Source of the DNA: Mesorhizobium carmichaelinearum | GTDB lineage: Bacteria > Pseudomonadota > Alphaproteobacteria > Rhizobiales > Rhizobiaceae | Direction: 5' to 3' | DNA: 64,000 nt | Assembly (NCBI RefSeq): GCF_900199455.1 | Contig: NZ_FZQR01000013.1 | Location: 62,001-126,000, forward strand | Part shown: positions 16,870 to 25,339 of the stretch, piece by piece | How the letters are laid out: every line of letters starts with the position of its first letter | How positions within the stretch are numbered: position 1 is the first letter of the stretch | The notes under the pieces: generated by a model | The model's input: only the letters and a program-made list of their open reading frames with translations | What the model was told of the DNA's origin: nothing | The model's database searches: none | Made by a program: the position numbers and the translations under genes

Positions 16870-18004
16870 CGCCGCAAAACTGCGCGCGCTGATCGACGCG
16901 GAGGCGCATCGCGCCGGCTTCGATGCCATTGCCGTCACCTCTCCCGATGCCATCCCGCTGGCGCCGGCCCGGCTCGCCGAATTCGTCGCCGACGGTTTTC
17001 ACGGCTCGATGGACTGGATCGCCGAGACGATTGCGCGGCGCAGCGAGCCTTCCACGCTGTGGCCTGAAGTGCGCTCGATTATCGTTCTGGCGATGAATTA
17101 TGGGCCGGACCATGATCCGCGTGCGCTGCAGGCCAGGCACGACCGGGGCGCCATCTCCGCCTATGCGCAGAACCGCGATTATCACGATGTGATAAAAGGC
17201 CGGCTGAAGGAAATCGCCGGCAAGATCGTGGCGCGTGCCGGCGGCGACGTGAAAGTGTTTGTCGATACCGCACCGGTCATGGAAAAGCCGTTGGCGGAGG
17301 CCGCAGGCCTTGGCTGGCAGGGAAAACACACCAATCTGGTCAGCCGCGAGCACGGCTCGTGGCTGTTCCTCGGCACCATCTTCACCACGGCTGAACTCGC
17401 CCCCGACCGGGCCGAGATCGATCATTGCGGCTCCTGCCGCGCCTGCCTCGACGCCTGCCCGACCGATGCCTTCCCGGCGCCCTACCGGCTCGATGCGCGG
17501 CGCTGCATCTCGTATCTCACCATCGAGAACAAAGGGCCGATCCCGCATGAATTCCGCGAAAAGATCGGCAACCGCATCTATGGCTGTGACGATTGCCTGG
17601 CCGCCTGCCCGTGGAACAAATTCGCCAAGACGGCCTCCGAGGCAAAACTCGCCGCGCGCGACGATCTGCGCGAGCCGCCGCTCGCCGACCTCCTTGAACT
17701 GGACGACGCGGCCTTCCGCGCCTTTTTCTCGGGTTCACCGATAAAGCGCATCGGCCGCGATCGCTTTGTCCGCAATGTGCTGATTGCCGCCGGCAATTCT
17801 GGCGATATCTCGCTTGCCGGTCCTGTGCGAGCCTTGCTGGCGGACGCCTCGCCACTGGTGCGGGGCGCGGCAATATGGGCGCTGGCGCGGCTGGTGCCGG
17901 ATGCCGAATATTCCGAACGGGCCGCGACCGGCCTGAACACCGAGATTGACGGGGCCGTACGCGAGGAATGGCGTCTGGCGCGGCCAACCAGGACACATGC
18001 ATGA
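16850..18004 (+). CDS. queG: Epoxyqueuosine reductase
   Basis: Protein of 384 residues. Catalyses the last step in queuosine formation on tRNA, using cobalamin and two [4Fe-4S] clusters. Both clusters are seen: DHCGSCRACLDACPTDAFP (about 192-210) and GCDDCLAACPWNKFA (about 245-259). GFHGSMDWI near 48 and the C-terminal HEAT-like part agree with the family. It overlaps the GST gene upstream by 20 bases and the SDR gene downstream by four (ATGA). Confidence 0.95.
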   Translation: MRTSTSDAAKLRALIDAEAHRAGFDAIAVTSPDAIPLAPARLAEFVADGFHGSMDWIAETIARRSEPSTLWPEVRSIIVLAMNYGPDHDPRALQARHDRGAISAYAQNRDYHDVIKGRLKEIAGKIVARAGGDVKVFVDTAPVMEKPLAEAAGLGWQGKHTNLVSREHGSWLFLGTIFTTAELAPDRAEIDHCGSCRACLDACPTDAFPAPYRLDARRCISYLTIENKGPIPHEFREKIGNRIYGCDDCLAACPWNKFAKTASEAKLAARDDLREPPLADLLELDDAAFRAFFSGSPIKRIGRDRFVRNVLIAAGNSGDISLAGPVRALLADASPLVRGAAIWALARLVPDAEYSERAATGLNTEIDGAVREEWRLARPTRTHA

Positions 18005-18900
18005 GCGAAAGACAGGTCTTCATCTTCGGCGCCGGCTACTCCGGCAAGGCTTTTGCCCGCGCCAACAAGGATACCGCCACGATCTTCGGCACGACGCGTT
18101 CGCCCGACAAATTCGAGGCACTGCGCCAGGCTGGCATCGCACCACTGCTGTTTGACGGCGCGTCGACGGACGAAATCGGCGAAGCGCTCAAGAAAACCAC
18201 GCATCTGGTGATTTCGGTTGCCCCTGAAGAGGCCGGCGACCCCGTCTTGAATGCCGCCCGGGAGGCAATCGCAGGGATGCCGGCATTGGAATGGATCGGC
18301 TATCTCTCGACCGTCGGCGTCTATGGCGATTATGGCGGCGCCTGGGTCAACGAAAAGACCACCTGCCGCCCGGTGTCGAAACGCTCCGTCATGCGGGTTG
18401 AGGCCGAGCAGCAGTGGCTGAAGCTCGGCAAGGATATCGGCAGGCCGGTGGCGATCCTGCGCCTGTCGGGCATTTACGGCCCCGGCCGCAACGCGCTGGT
18501 CAATCTGGAAAACGGCACCGCGCGGCGGCTGGTGAAGCCCGACCAGGTGTTCAACCGCATCCATTGCGACGACATTGCCGGCGCGCTCTGGCAGCTTATC
18601 GAGGGCAACACAGGCGGCATTTTCAATGTCGCCGACGATGAGCCGGCGCCGCCGCAGGATGTCGTCGCCTATGCCGCGTCGCTGATGGGGATCGAGCCGC
18701 CGCCGGAAATTCCTTTCGACACCGCCCAACTTTCGCCCATGGCACGGTCCTTCTATGGCGAGAACAAGCGTGTCGCCAATGCGGCGATCAAGGCGGCGGG
18801 TTATTCCCTGCGCTTTCCGGATTACCGCGCCGCCTTCGACCATATGTGGGCAAGCGGCGACTGGCGTGACGGCGAGGCGCGCAGCCCGATGAAGCGCTGA
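18001..18900 (+). CDS. NAD-dependent epimerase/dehydratase-like SDR protein
   Basis: Protein of 299 residues with a Rossmann motif at the N-terminus (VFIFGAGYSGKAFARAN, about 6-22), HLVISVAPEEAGDP (about 76-89), EWIGYLSTVGVYGDYGGAWV near 97-116, and RLSGIYGPGRNAL. The Ser-Tyr pattern is extended-SDR-like, similar to YeeZ-type proteins. Substrate unknown. The ATG overlaps the queG stop, so it ends the GST-queG-SDR operon. Confidence 0.85.
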   Translation: MSERQVFIFGAGYSGKAFARANKDTATIFGTTRSPDKFEALRQAGIAPLLFDGASTDEIGEALKKTTHLVISVAPEEAGDPVLNAAREAIAGMPALEWIGYLSTVGVYGDYGGAWVNEKTTCRPVSKRSVMRVEAEQQWLKLGKDIGRPVAILRLSGIYGPGRNALVNLENGTARRLVKPDQVFNRIHCDDIAGALWQLIEGNTGGIFNVADDEPAPPQDVVAYAASLMGIEPPPEIPFDTAQLSPMARSFYGENKRVANAAIKAAGYSLRFPDYRAAFDHMWASGDWRDGEARSPMKR

Positions 18901-18965
18901 CGATCGAAGCCGCTGGCGCGGCGTGCTATGATTCGGCTTCGGGATTGCGGTGGGGATCCGGTTTC

Positions 18966-20060
18966 ATGAAGACAGCGATGCGTCCATATTTCGGCAAATC
19001 GTCACTGTCGGCGGCCGCTCTTGGCCTGCTTGCCTTGACCGGTCTCGCCGTGCAGCCCGCAAGCGCGGAGGAGCGGGCAAAGGACCTGTTCGGCGCCGAG
19101 AAACTGCCGACCGCGACCGCGGCGCAGTCGATCGGCTTCTATTCCAAGGGCTGTTTTGCCGGCGGCGTCGCCATTCCCATGGACGGCCCGACCTGGGAAG
19201 TGATGCGGCCCTCGCGCAACCGCCGCTGGGGTCATCCGGCGATGATCGCCCTGATCGAGAAACTGTCGCGCGACGCCGCCGCCGATGGCTGGCCGGGCCT
19301 TCTGATCGGCGACATCGCGCAGCCGCGCGGCGGCCCGATGATGACCGGCCACGCCTCGCACCAGATCGGCCTCGACGCCGACATCTGGCTGACGCCGATG
19401 CCCAGCCGCCCGCTGTCGACGGCGCAGCGCGAATCGATGAGCGCCACCTTGATGGTCGACGAGAAGACGCATCTGGTGAAGGACGCGCTGTGGACGCCGC
19501 AGCATACGGCGCTGCTGAAGCGGGCGGCGAGCTACCCCGAGGTCGAGCGCATCCTGGTCAATCCCGGCATCAAGAAAAAACTCTGCGACACGGTCAAGGG
19601 CGACCGCACCTGGCTGCGCAAGATCCGGCCGTTTTGGGGCCACGACTATCATTTCCACATGCGCATCGGCTGCCAGCCGGGTTCGCCCAACTGTAAGGCG
19701 CAGGAGACGACGCCGGATGATGACGGCTGCGGCAAGCCGCTCGCCTGGTGGTTCACGGAAGAGCCTTGGCGGCCCAACAAGAACCCGGACGCGCCCAAGG
19801 CTCGTGACGTGATGACCATGGCCAACCTGCCCAAGGAATGCCGCGCCGTGCTCGACGCGCCGGGGCCGGCGTCAGCCGAAGCGGCGACCTATCACGGTGG
19901 CGCCATGCCGGTCGCGGTCGCGGCGCCCGAACCGGAAGCGCCGTCGCAGCCTGCCACCACGGCCAGTGGAGGCGGCGATTTGCCAGGCGCGGCGAACGCT
20001 TTCGCGGCGACGCCCAGAATGGGCGCGCCCGTTCCTCGGCCCCGGCCGTCCGCGAACTGA
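18966..20060 (+). CDS. mepA: Penicillin-insensitive murein endopeptidase MepA
   Basis: Protein of 364 residues, secreted. A signal peptide is seen (SAAALGLLALTGLAVQPASAEE). This LAS-type zinc peptidase cuts D-Ala-mDAP crosslinks in peptidoglycan. Metal ligand motif GHASHQIGLDADIW (about 130-143) and a second His pair in GHDYHFHMRIGC (about 225-236). Conserved cysteines suggest periplasmic disulfides. The tail is Ala/Pro-rich and low complexity. ATG 18966 is favoured by GGGG 12 bases upstream; ATG 18978 is possible. Confidence 0.92.
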   Translation: MKTAMRPYFGKSSLSAAALGLLALTGLAVQPASAEERAKDLFGAEKLPTATAAQSIGFYSKGCFAGGVAIPMDGPTWEVMRPSRNRRWGHPAMIALIEKLSRDAAADGWPGLLIGDIAQPRGGPMMTGHASHQIGLDADIWLTPMPSRPLSTAQRESMSATLMVDEKTHLVKDALWTPQHTALLKRAASYPEVERILVNPGIKKKLCDTVKGDRTWLRKIRPFWGHDYHFHMRIGCQPGSPNCKAQETTPDDDGCGKPLAWWFTEEPWRPNKNPDAPKARDVMTMANLPKECRAVLDAPGPASAEAATYHGGAMPVAVAAPEPEAPSQPATTASGGGDLPGAANAFAATPRMGAPVPRPRPSAN

Positions 20061-20248
20061 TTGCCTTTGCGCCATCGGTCGGCTCAATCGGTTTAGCGGG
20101 CTGTTTTCGCGAAATAGTGGCCGTTTGGCCGCAGAAGCTCACTGCGCGCGCTACCGGGTTCGAAAACCGTTTCCCTTTTCAAACTCATGCGCTAGTCAAC
20201 GGAAGAACGGCGAGACGCCGTCAGGGGGCGCCGGGGACGGACGAGAGC

Positions 20249-21274
20249 ATGCCAAGCGTAAGCGATACCGACACGTCGTTGCGGTTTCCGATCCTGATCG
20301 GCGACATTGGTGGCACCAATGCGCGCTTTTCGATCGTGCTCGACGCCAATTCCGAGCCGACCGAGCCGCAGATCGTCCAGACCGCCAATTACAACACCAT
20401 CGACGAGGCGATCCAGGCGGCGGTGCTCGACCGCTCGTCGGTCCGCCCCAATTCGGCGGTGCTGGCGGTGGCCGGCCCGGTCGACGGCGACGAGATCGAG
20501 CTCACCAACTGCCCGTGGGTCGTCAAGCCGAAGCAGATGTTCGCCAATCTCGGCCTGAGCGACATCGTCGTGCTCAATGATTTCGAGGCGCAGGCACTGG
20601 CCGTCGTGGCGCTCGGCGAAGAGCATATGGAAAAGATCGGCGGCGGCACGCCGGAGCCGAATGCCGGCCGTGTCGTGCTCGGACCCGGTACCGGTCTCGG
20701 CGTCGCCGGGCTGGTCTATGCGCTGCGCCACTGGATACCGGTGCCCGGCGAGGGCGGCCATATGGATATCGGCCCGCGCTCACCGCGCGATTTCGAGGTT
20801 TTCCCGCATATAGAGAAGCTCGAGGGCCGCATTTCGGGAGAGCAGATCCTGTGCGGGCGCGGTCTCGTCAACGTCTACCGGGCGGTGGCCAAGGCAGACG
20901 GCAAGCCGTCGCCCTTCACCACGCCGGCCGAGATCACAGGCGCGGCGTTGGCCAAGACCGATCCGGTGGCGCAGGAAGCGCTGGAAACCTTCGTCACTTG
21001 CCTCGGGCGCACCGCCGGCGACCTTGCCCTGGTGTTCATGAGCCGCGGCGGCGTGTTTTTGACCGGCGGCATCGCGCAAAAGATCGTGCCGGCGCTGAAG
21101 GAAGGCAATTTCCGCGCCGCCTTCGAGGACAAGGCGCCGCACAGCGCGCTGATGCGCACCATGCCTGTCTATGTCATCACCCATCCGCTGGCAGCACTTC
21201 TCGGCCTTGCCGCCTATGCCCGAAACCCGTCGCTGTTCGGCGTCCAGACCGCCGGTCGGCGCTGGCAGGCCTAG
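20249..21274 (+). CDS. glk: Glucokinase
   Basis: Protein of 341 residues. Phosphorylates glucose with ATP. Motifs of the bacterial Glk (ROK-unrelated) family: FPILIGDIGGTNARFSI (about 13-29), VAGPVDGDEIELTNCPWV (about 73-90), VLNDFEAQALAV (about 109-120), GPGTGLGVAGLV (about 147-158), PGEGGHMDIGPRS (about 168-180) and SRGGVFLTGGIAQKI (about 265-279). ATG 20249 was chosen by family start; 188 bases of unremarkable spacer precede it, in which I see no other gene. Confidence 0.95.
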   Translation: MPSVSDTDTSLRFPILIGDIGGTNARFSIVLDANSEPTEPQIVQTANYNTIDEAIQAAVLDRSSVRPNSAVLAVAGPVDGDEIELTNCPWVVKPKQMFANLGLSDIVVLNDFEAQALAVVALGEEHMEKIGGGTPEPNAGRVVLGPGTGLGVAGLVYALRHWIPVPGEGGHMDIGPRSPRDFEVFPHIEKLEGRISGEQILCGRGLVNVYRAVAKADGKPSPFTTPAEITGAALAKTDPVAQEALETFVTCLGRTAGDLALVFMSRGGVFLTGGIAQKIVPALKEGNFRAAFEDKAPHSALMRTMPVYVITHPLAALLGLAAYARNPSLFGVQTAGRRWQA

Positions 21275-21401
21275 AGCGGTTCACCGTTTCACGGAAACGC
21301 CGACCCGCTCTATCTCCTTGTTTTGACGCAATTCCCAAGGGCAAAGCGCTATGCGCTTTGCCTGGGAAAACCGCTACGCACTTTTCCTGGAATTGCTCTA
21401 G
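21274..21401. repeat. Short palindromic intergenic repeat (GAATTGC/GGAAAAGTG family), copy 1
   Basis: Starts with an AGAGCGGTTCACCGTTTC hairpin module ending in CCCGCTCT. It continues with TTGTTTTGACGCAATTCC, a GCAAAGCGC/GCGCTTTGC stem, and ACTTTTCCTGGAATTGCTCT. The outer ends GAATTGC/GCAATTC are complementary. The same modules recur at 24.3, 25.0, 51.1 and 59.1 kb. It fills most of the spacer between glk and the ABC exporter gene. Confidence 0.8.
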
Positions 21402-21493
21402 CTCTTCGACGGGATGTGCCTATATTCCCCGCGGGCGCGCTTGAGCCGCCCGCGACGAAGTTAATCAGCCGCGGGCATAGGCAAGCCGGCCTC

Positions 21494-23419
21494 ATGACGT
21501 TAAGAGGGGTGCCGAATTCGCAGCCGGTCCTACGAGGCGGAAAACCACAAAGCGCTCCTGATTTGACACTTCAAGCCCCCAAACAAAAAGTCCAGCCCGG
21601 CGAGGTCACGGCGGTGCTCCGCCGCATCCTCGCTGAAAATGGCGATGAATATCGCTGGACCTATGTCGTTGCCGTCACCTGCTTGCTGATTGTTTCCGGC
21701 ACCACTGCCTTCACGGCGTGGATCATGGCCCCGATGATCAACCAGATCTTCTACGAACGGCGCGGCGATATGATCGTCTGGATCTGTGCCGGTTTCATGG
21801 GAGCCTCCCTGCTGCGCGGCTTCGCCGGTTACGGCCAGGCCGTGGCGTTGGCCAAGATCGGCAACAATCTGGTCGCGCGCTACCAGAAGCGCAGCTTCGA
21901 CCATCTGATGAAGCTCGGCGTCGACTTCTTCAACGATACACGTTCCGGTCGGCTGGCGGCACAGGTCAACGAGAATGTCGGCGGCGTCCGCGATCTGCTG
22001 TCGCTGACACTGACCTCCATCAGCCGCGACGCGGTCACGCTGGTCGCTCTCGTCGGCGTCATGATCTACCAGGATCCGGTGTTGTCGCTCAGCTCGCTGC
22101 TGATAGGGCCGCCGTTGATCTGGGCCGTCGTCTACATCACTCGCCGACTGCGGCGTATCAACCGGGAATCCGTGCTGATCAACTCGCGGCTGAACGGGTC
22201 CGTGCAGGAGGCCACGCAAGGCATCGCCATCGTCAAGGCCTTCACCCTGGAGGACGAACTGGCGCGCCGCATCGGCATCATGGCCGATACGGCCGAGCAG
22301 CGTAACAACAAGATCGCCCGCGTTGCGGAGCGGCTGTCGCCGATTTCCGAGATTCTGGGCGGTCTCGCCATTACCTCCGTGCTTGCCTATTCCGGCTATC
22401 GGGCGCTGGTGCTTGGACAACCACCGGGCGCGGTGTTTTCCTTCATCACCGCGCTGATCATGGCCTACGATCCGGCAAGACGCCTGGCGCGCACGCAGGT
22501 CGGGATGGAACGTGCCCTGGTCAACGCGCGCATGATCTACGAGTTGCTCGACCTGGAGCCGAAACAGGGCGATGCCCCCGACGCTGTCGAGGCCAGGATC
22601 ACCACCGGCGAGGTGCGCTTCGACAATGTGACGTTCGGCTACAACGCCGACATGCCGGTGCTGAGGGACCTGAGCTTTACCGCCGCCGCCGGCAAGGTCA
22701 CGGCCATCGTCGGCGCTTCGGGCGCCGGCAAGTCGACGATGGTGGCGCTCTTGCAGCGCTTCTACGACGTCGACCAGGGCAGCATCGAGGTCGATGGCCA
22801 GGACATCTCGAAGGTGACCAAGCATTCGCTGCGGCAGTCGATCGCCTATGTGGCGCAGGCGCCCTATCTGTTCGAGGGCACGATCCGCGACAACATCCGC
22901 TACGGCCGGCTGTCGGCCACGGACGCCGAGATCGAGCAGGCTGCAAAGCTCGCTGCCGCCGACGAGTTCATCCGCCAGCAGCCGCAAGGTTACGACACGC
23001 CGGTCGGCGAAGGCGGCTCGACGCTGTCGGGCGGCCAGCGCCAGCGCGTCTCGATCGCCCGCGCCATCGTGCGCCAGGCGCCGATCCTCCTGCTCGACGA
23101 GGCGACCTCGGCGCTCGACAACGAGGCGGAGGCGCGCGTCCAGGAGGCGCTGAGCCATGTCATGCAAGGCCGCACGACGATCGTCATAGCGCATCGGCTG
23201 TCGACGGTGGTCAATGCCGACCACATCATCGTTCTGGAAGAGGGACGGTTGGTCGAGGAAGGCACCCATGCGACGCTGATGGCCGACCCGGACAGCATCT
23301 ATGCCCGCTTCCACCGCATACAGGGCGTCAAGGGTCTGGGGCTTGTCGACGACAGCGTATCGATCCAGACTTCGTCTAAGGACTTTGAGACGCGGAACAT
23401 CGCCCGGAGCACGGCATGA
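21494..23419 (+). CDS. MsbA-like ABC exporter, fused membrane and ATPase domains
   Basis: Protein of 641 residues. A membrane domain of six helices spans about 55-335 (YVVAVTCLLIVSGTTAFTAW and later segments). The nucleotide-binding domain has Walker A GASGAGKST (about 410-418), signature LSGGQRQRVS (about 510-519), Walker B ILLLDEATSALD (about 531-542) and the H-loop IAHRLST. It resembles lipid A/lipid exporters, though a drug or polysaccharide substrate cannot be excluded. ATG 21494 leaves a 40-residue polar N-terminal extension; a later start is possible. The stop overlaps the dapB start (ATGA). Confidence 0.9.
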   Translation: MTLRGVPNSQPVLRGGKPQSAPDLTLQAPKQKVQPGEVTAVLRRILAENGDEYRWTYVVAVTCLLIVSGTTAFTAWIMAPMINQIFYERRGDMIVWICAGFMGASLLRGFAGYGQAVALAKIGNNLVARYQKRSFDHLMKLGVDFFNDTRSGRLAAQVNENVGGVRDLLSLTLTSISRDAVTLVALVGVMIYQDPVLSLSSLLIGPPLIWAVVYITRRLRRINRESVLINSRLNGSVQEATQGIAIVKAFTLEDELARRIGIMADTAEQRNNKIARVAERLSPISEILGGLAITSVLAYSGYRALVLGQPPGAVFSFITALIMAYDPARRLARTQVGMERALVNARMIYELLDLEPKQGDAPDAVEARITTGEVRFDNVTFGYNADMPVLRDLSFTAAAGKVTAIVGASGAGKSTMVALLQRFYDVDQGSIEVDGQDISKVTKHSLRQSIAYVAQAPYLFEGTIRDNIRYGRLSATDAEIEQAAKLAAADEFIRQQPQGYDTPVGEGGSTLSGGQRQRVSIARAIVRQAPILLLDEATSALDNEAEARVQEALSHVMQGRTTIVIAHRLSTVVNADHIIVLEEGRLVEEGTHATLMADPDSIYARFHRIQGVKGLGLVDDSVSIQTSSKDFETRNIARSTA

Positions 23420-24258
23420 GCGAGACATCGGCAACCGGCAAGCCGGCAAGCGATATGGGCCTTGTGGTGGTCGGTGCGGCCGGCCGCATGGGCCAGACGC
23501 TGGTCCGCGCCATCCATACCATCCCCGGCGCGCGCGTCATCGGCGCGGTCGAGCGCGCGGATTCGCCTCATCTGGGCAAGGATGCCGGCGAGCTGGCAGG
23601 CATCGGCATCATCAACGTGCCGATATCAGACGATCCGTTGCCGGTCTTCGCCAAGGCCGATGGCGTCCTCGACTTCACCACGCCGGCCTCGTCCGTCGAG
23701 TTTGCCGGCTACGCGGCGCAGGCGCGCATCGTCCATGTCATCGGCACGACCGGCTGTTCGGCCGAAGACAATGCCAAGATCGCTGCCGCCGCGCGCCACG
23801 CGACGATCGTCAAATCGGGCAATATGAGCCTCGGTGTCAACCTGCTGGCGGTGCTGGTCGAACAGGCGGCGCGCGCGCTCGACGCCGACGATTTCGACAT
23901 CGAGATCCTGGAAATGCACCACAAGCACAAGGTCGACGCGCCGTCGGGCACCGCACTGCTGCTCGGCGAGGCCGCCGCCGCCGGGCGCGGCATCGCGCTG
24001 GCCGGCAATGACGTGCGTTCACGCGACGGCCATACGGGCGTGCGGAAAACCGGTTCGATCGGCTTCGCCACGCTGCGCGGCGGCTCGGTGGTCGGCGACC
24101 ACAGCGTCATCCTGGCCGGCACCGGCGAGCGCATCACGCTGTCCCATCACGCCGAGGACCGCGCCATCTTCGCCCGCGGCGCCGTCAAGGCAGCGCTGTG
24201 GGCGCGTGGCAAGAAGCCGGGACTGTATTCGATGCGGGACGTGCTCGGGCTCAGCTGA
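23416..24258 (+). CDS. dapB: 4-hydroxy-tetrahydrodipicolinate reductase
   Basis: Protein of 280 residues. Reduces hydroxy-tetrahydrodipicolinate in lysine/diaminopimelate synthesis. VVVGAAGRMGQTLVRAI (NADPH site, about 16-32), DFTTPASSVEFA (about 92-103), GTTGCSAED (about 115-123), the active-site EMHHKHKVDAPSGTALLLGE (about 171-190) and FARGAVKAALW are all present. Coupled to the ABC exporter by a four-base overlap. Confidence 0.96.
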   Translation: MSETSATGKPASDMGLVVVGAAGRMGQTLVRAIHTIPGARVIGAVERADSPHLGKDAGELAGIGIINVPISDDPLPVFAKADGVLDFTTPASSVEFAGYAAQARIVHVIGTTGCSAEDNAKIAAAARHATIVKSGNMSLGVNLLAVLVEQAARALDADDFDIEILEMHHKHKVDAPSGTALLLGEAAAAGRGIALAGNDVRSRDGHTGVRKTGSIGFATLRGGSVVGDHSVILAGTGERITLSHHAEDRAIFARGAVKAALWARGKKPGLYSMRDVLGLS

Positions 24259-24271
24259 GCAAACCACAACC

Positions 24272-24325
24272 ACCTTGTTTTAACGCAATTCCGGACGGAA
24301 ACCCGCTTCACACTTTTCTCTTGAA
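24272..24325. repeat. Short palindromic intergenic repeat, copy 2
   Basis: Contains CCTTGTTTTAACGCAATTCC then a CGGACGGAAACCCGC middle and CACTTTTCTC, the same modules and order as the copy after glk but shorter. It occupies the spacer between dapB and gpmA and ends just before the gpmA ribosome site. Confidence 0.7.
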
Positions 24326-24335
24326 GGGAGCAAAA

Positions 24336-24956
24336 ATGTCGAGAACCCTCGTGCTCGTGCGCCATGGCCAGAGCGAATGGAACCTGAAAAACCTGTTCAC
24401 CGGCTGGCGTGACGTCGACCTGACCGAGCAGGGCCACGCCGAGGCCAAGGCCGCCGGCCAGAAACTCAAGGCGCGTGGCCTGAAGTTCGACATCGCCTTC
24501 ACCTCGGCGCTGAGCCGGGCACAAAAAACCTGCCAGCACATTCTCGACGCCGTCGGCCAGAGCGATCTGAAAACCATCCGCGACCAGGCGCTCAACGAGC
24601 GCGACTATGGCGACCTCTCCGGCCTCAACAAGGACGACGCCCGCAAGAAGTGGGGCGAGGAGCAGGTGCATGTCTGGCGCCGCTCCTACGACGTGCCGCC
24701 GCCCGGCGGCGAAAGCCTGAAGGACACCGGCGCCCGCGTCTGGCCCTATTATCTGCATGACATGCAGTCGCACGTGCTGCGCGGCGGCACCGTGCTGGTC
24801 GCCGCCCACGGCAATTCGTTGCGCGCGCTGATCATGGCGCTCGACGGCAAGTCGGGCGAGGAGATCGTCAAGCTGGAACTCGGCACCGGCGTGCCGGTCA
24901 TCTACCAGCTCAACGCCGATTCGACCGTGGCGTCGAAGGAAGTGCTGGAGGGCTAA
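24336..24956 (+). CDS. gpmA: 2,3-bisphosphoglycerate-dependent phosphoglycerate mutase
   Basis: Protein of 206 residues, the short dPGM form usual in rhizobia. Interconverts 3- and 2-phosphoglycerate in glycolysis. The catalytic His is in LVLVRHGQSEWN (about 5-16). FTGWRDVDLTEQG (about 20-32), FTSALSRAQKTC, ERDYGDLSGLNK and the second His in VAAHGNSLRAL (about 157-167) are present. The start is fixed by AAGGGAG. A palindromic repeat follows, then a tRNA gene. Confidence 0.95.
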   Translation: MSRTLVLVRHGQSEWNLKNLFTGWRDVDLTEQGHAEAKAAGQKLKARGLKFDIAFTSALSRAQKTCQHILDAVGQSDLKTIRDQALNERDYGDLSGLNKDDARKKWGEEQVHVWRRSYDVPPPGGESLKDTGARVWPYYLHDMQSHVLRGGTVLVAAHGNSLRALIMALDGKSGEEIVKLELGTGVPVIYQLNADSTVASKEVLEG

Positions 24957-25010
24957 AGCAATTCCAGGAAAAGTGTGTGCGGTTTTCCGTCTGGAATTGC
25001 GTCAAGCAGA
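24957..25010. repeat. Short palindromic intergenic repeat, copy 3
   Basis: AGCAATTCCAGGAAAAGTGT, GCGGTTTTCC, then GGAATTGCGTCAAGCAGAG. The outer arms AATTCCAG and CTGGAATT are perfectly complementary, giving a stable hairpin right after the gpmA stop. It may act as a transcription terminator as well as being a member of the dispersed family. Confidence 0.75.
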
Positions 25011-25118
25011 GAGTCCAAGCTTGCTGAGCCGGCAAGCGGAAGTCTGGGCTCCGGCTGGGACCTGCGCTGTTGCCAAGGCCGGGATTCCAGCTTTCGGCGA
25101 CATGGTCCAAAAAGCGCG

Positions 25119-25147
25119 TTGACAGCAATCGCTTGCCCGCTTACATG
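25119..25147 (+). promoter_or_regulatory. Promoter of tRNA-Leu(CAG)
   Basis: A consensus -35 TTGACA at 25119-25124 is followed after exactly 17 bases by TACATG at 25142-25147. The mature tRNA begins 12 bases after the -10 end. This is the best sigma-70-type promoter I see in the window. Confidence 0.75.
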
Positions 25148-25158
25148 AGCCCGCACCA

Positions 25159-25243
25159 GCCCAGATGGCGGAATTGGTAGACGCGCACGGTTCAGGTCCG
25201 TGTTCCGCAAGGAGTGGAGGTTCGAGTCCTCTTCTGGGCACCA
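25159..25243 (+). tRNA. tRNA-Leu (anticodon CAG)
   Basis: 85 bases including encoded CCA. Acceptor arms GCCCAGA and TCTGGGC pair and are followed by ACCA. D-arm TGGCGGAATTGGTAGACGCG is leucine-like. Anticodon stem CACGG/CCGTG carries a seven-base loop TTCAGGT, giving anticodon CAG. A long variable arm follows, as in class II tRNAs, then GGAGGTTCGAGTCCTC. The 3' 18 bases form the left attachment site of the island, so the tRNA remains whole after integration. Its native terminator is now at 39022-39048. Confidence 0.95.
25226..25243 (+). repeat. attL: 18-bp direct repeat at the 3' end of tRNA-Leu
   Basis: GTCCTCTTCTGGGCACCA, the T-arm 3' strand, acceptor strand and CCA of the tRNA. The identical 18 bases occur at 38962-38979 and nowhere else that I could see. 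Bases flanking the two copies differ on both sides, so the core is exactly 18 bp. Confidence 0.9.
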
Positions 25244-25339
25244 TTCTCAAGGCAAGTCCTTCCAGGACAAGCCTTTCTGAAAGATCAAAGGGTTAAGCGC
25301 TGCGCTTGGTACAGGATGCTGGTACAAAGGCAGCGTGCT

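Noticed and set aside
25214..25339. Integrase start inside the tRNA gene
   Set aside because: The frame stays open into the tRNA, but a start there would put structured tRNA in the coding region. ATG 25340 has a better ribosome site.
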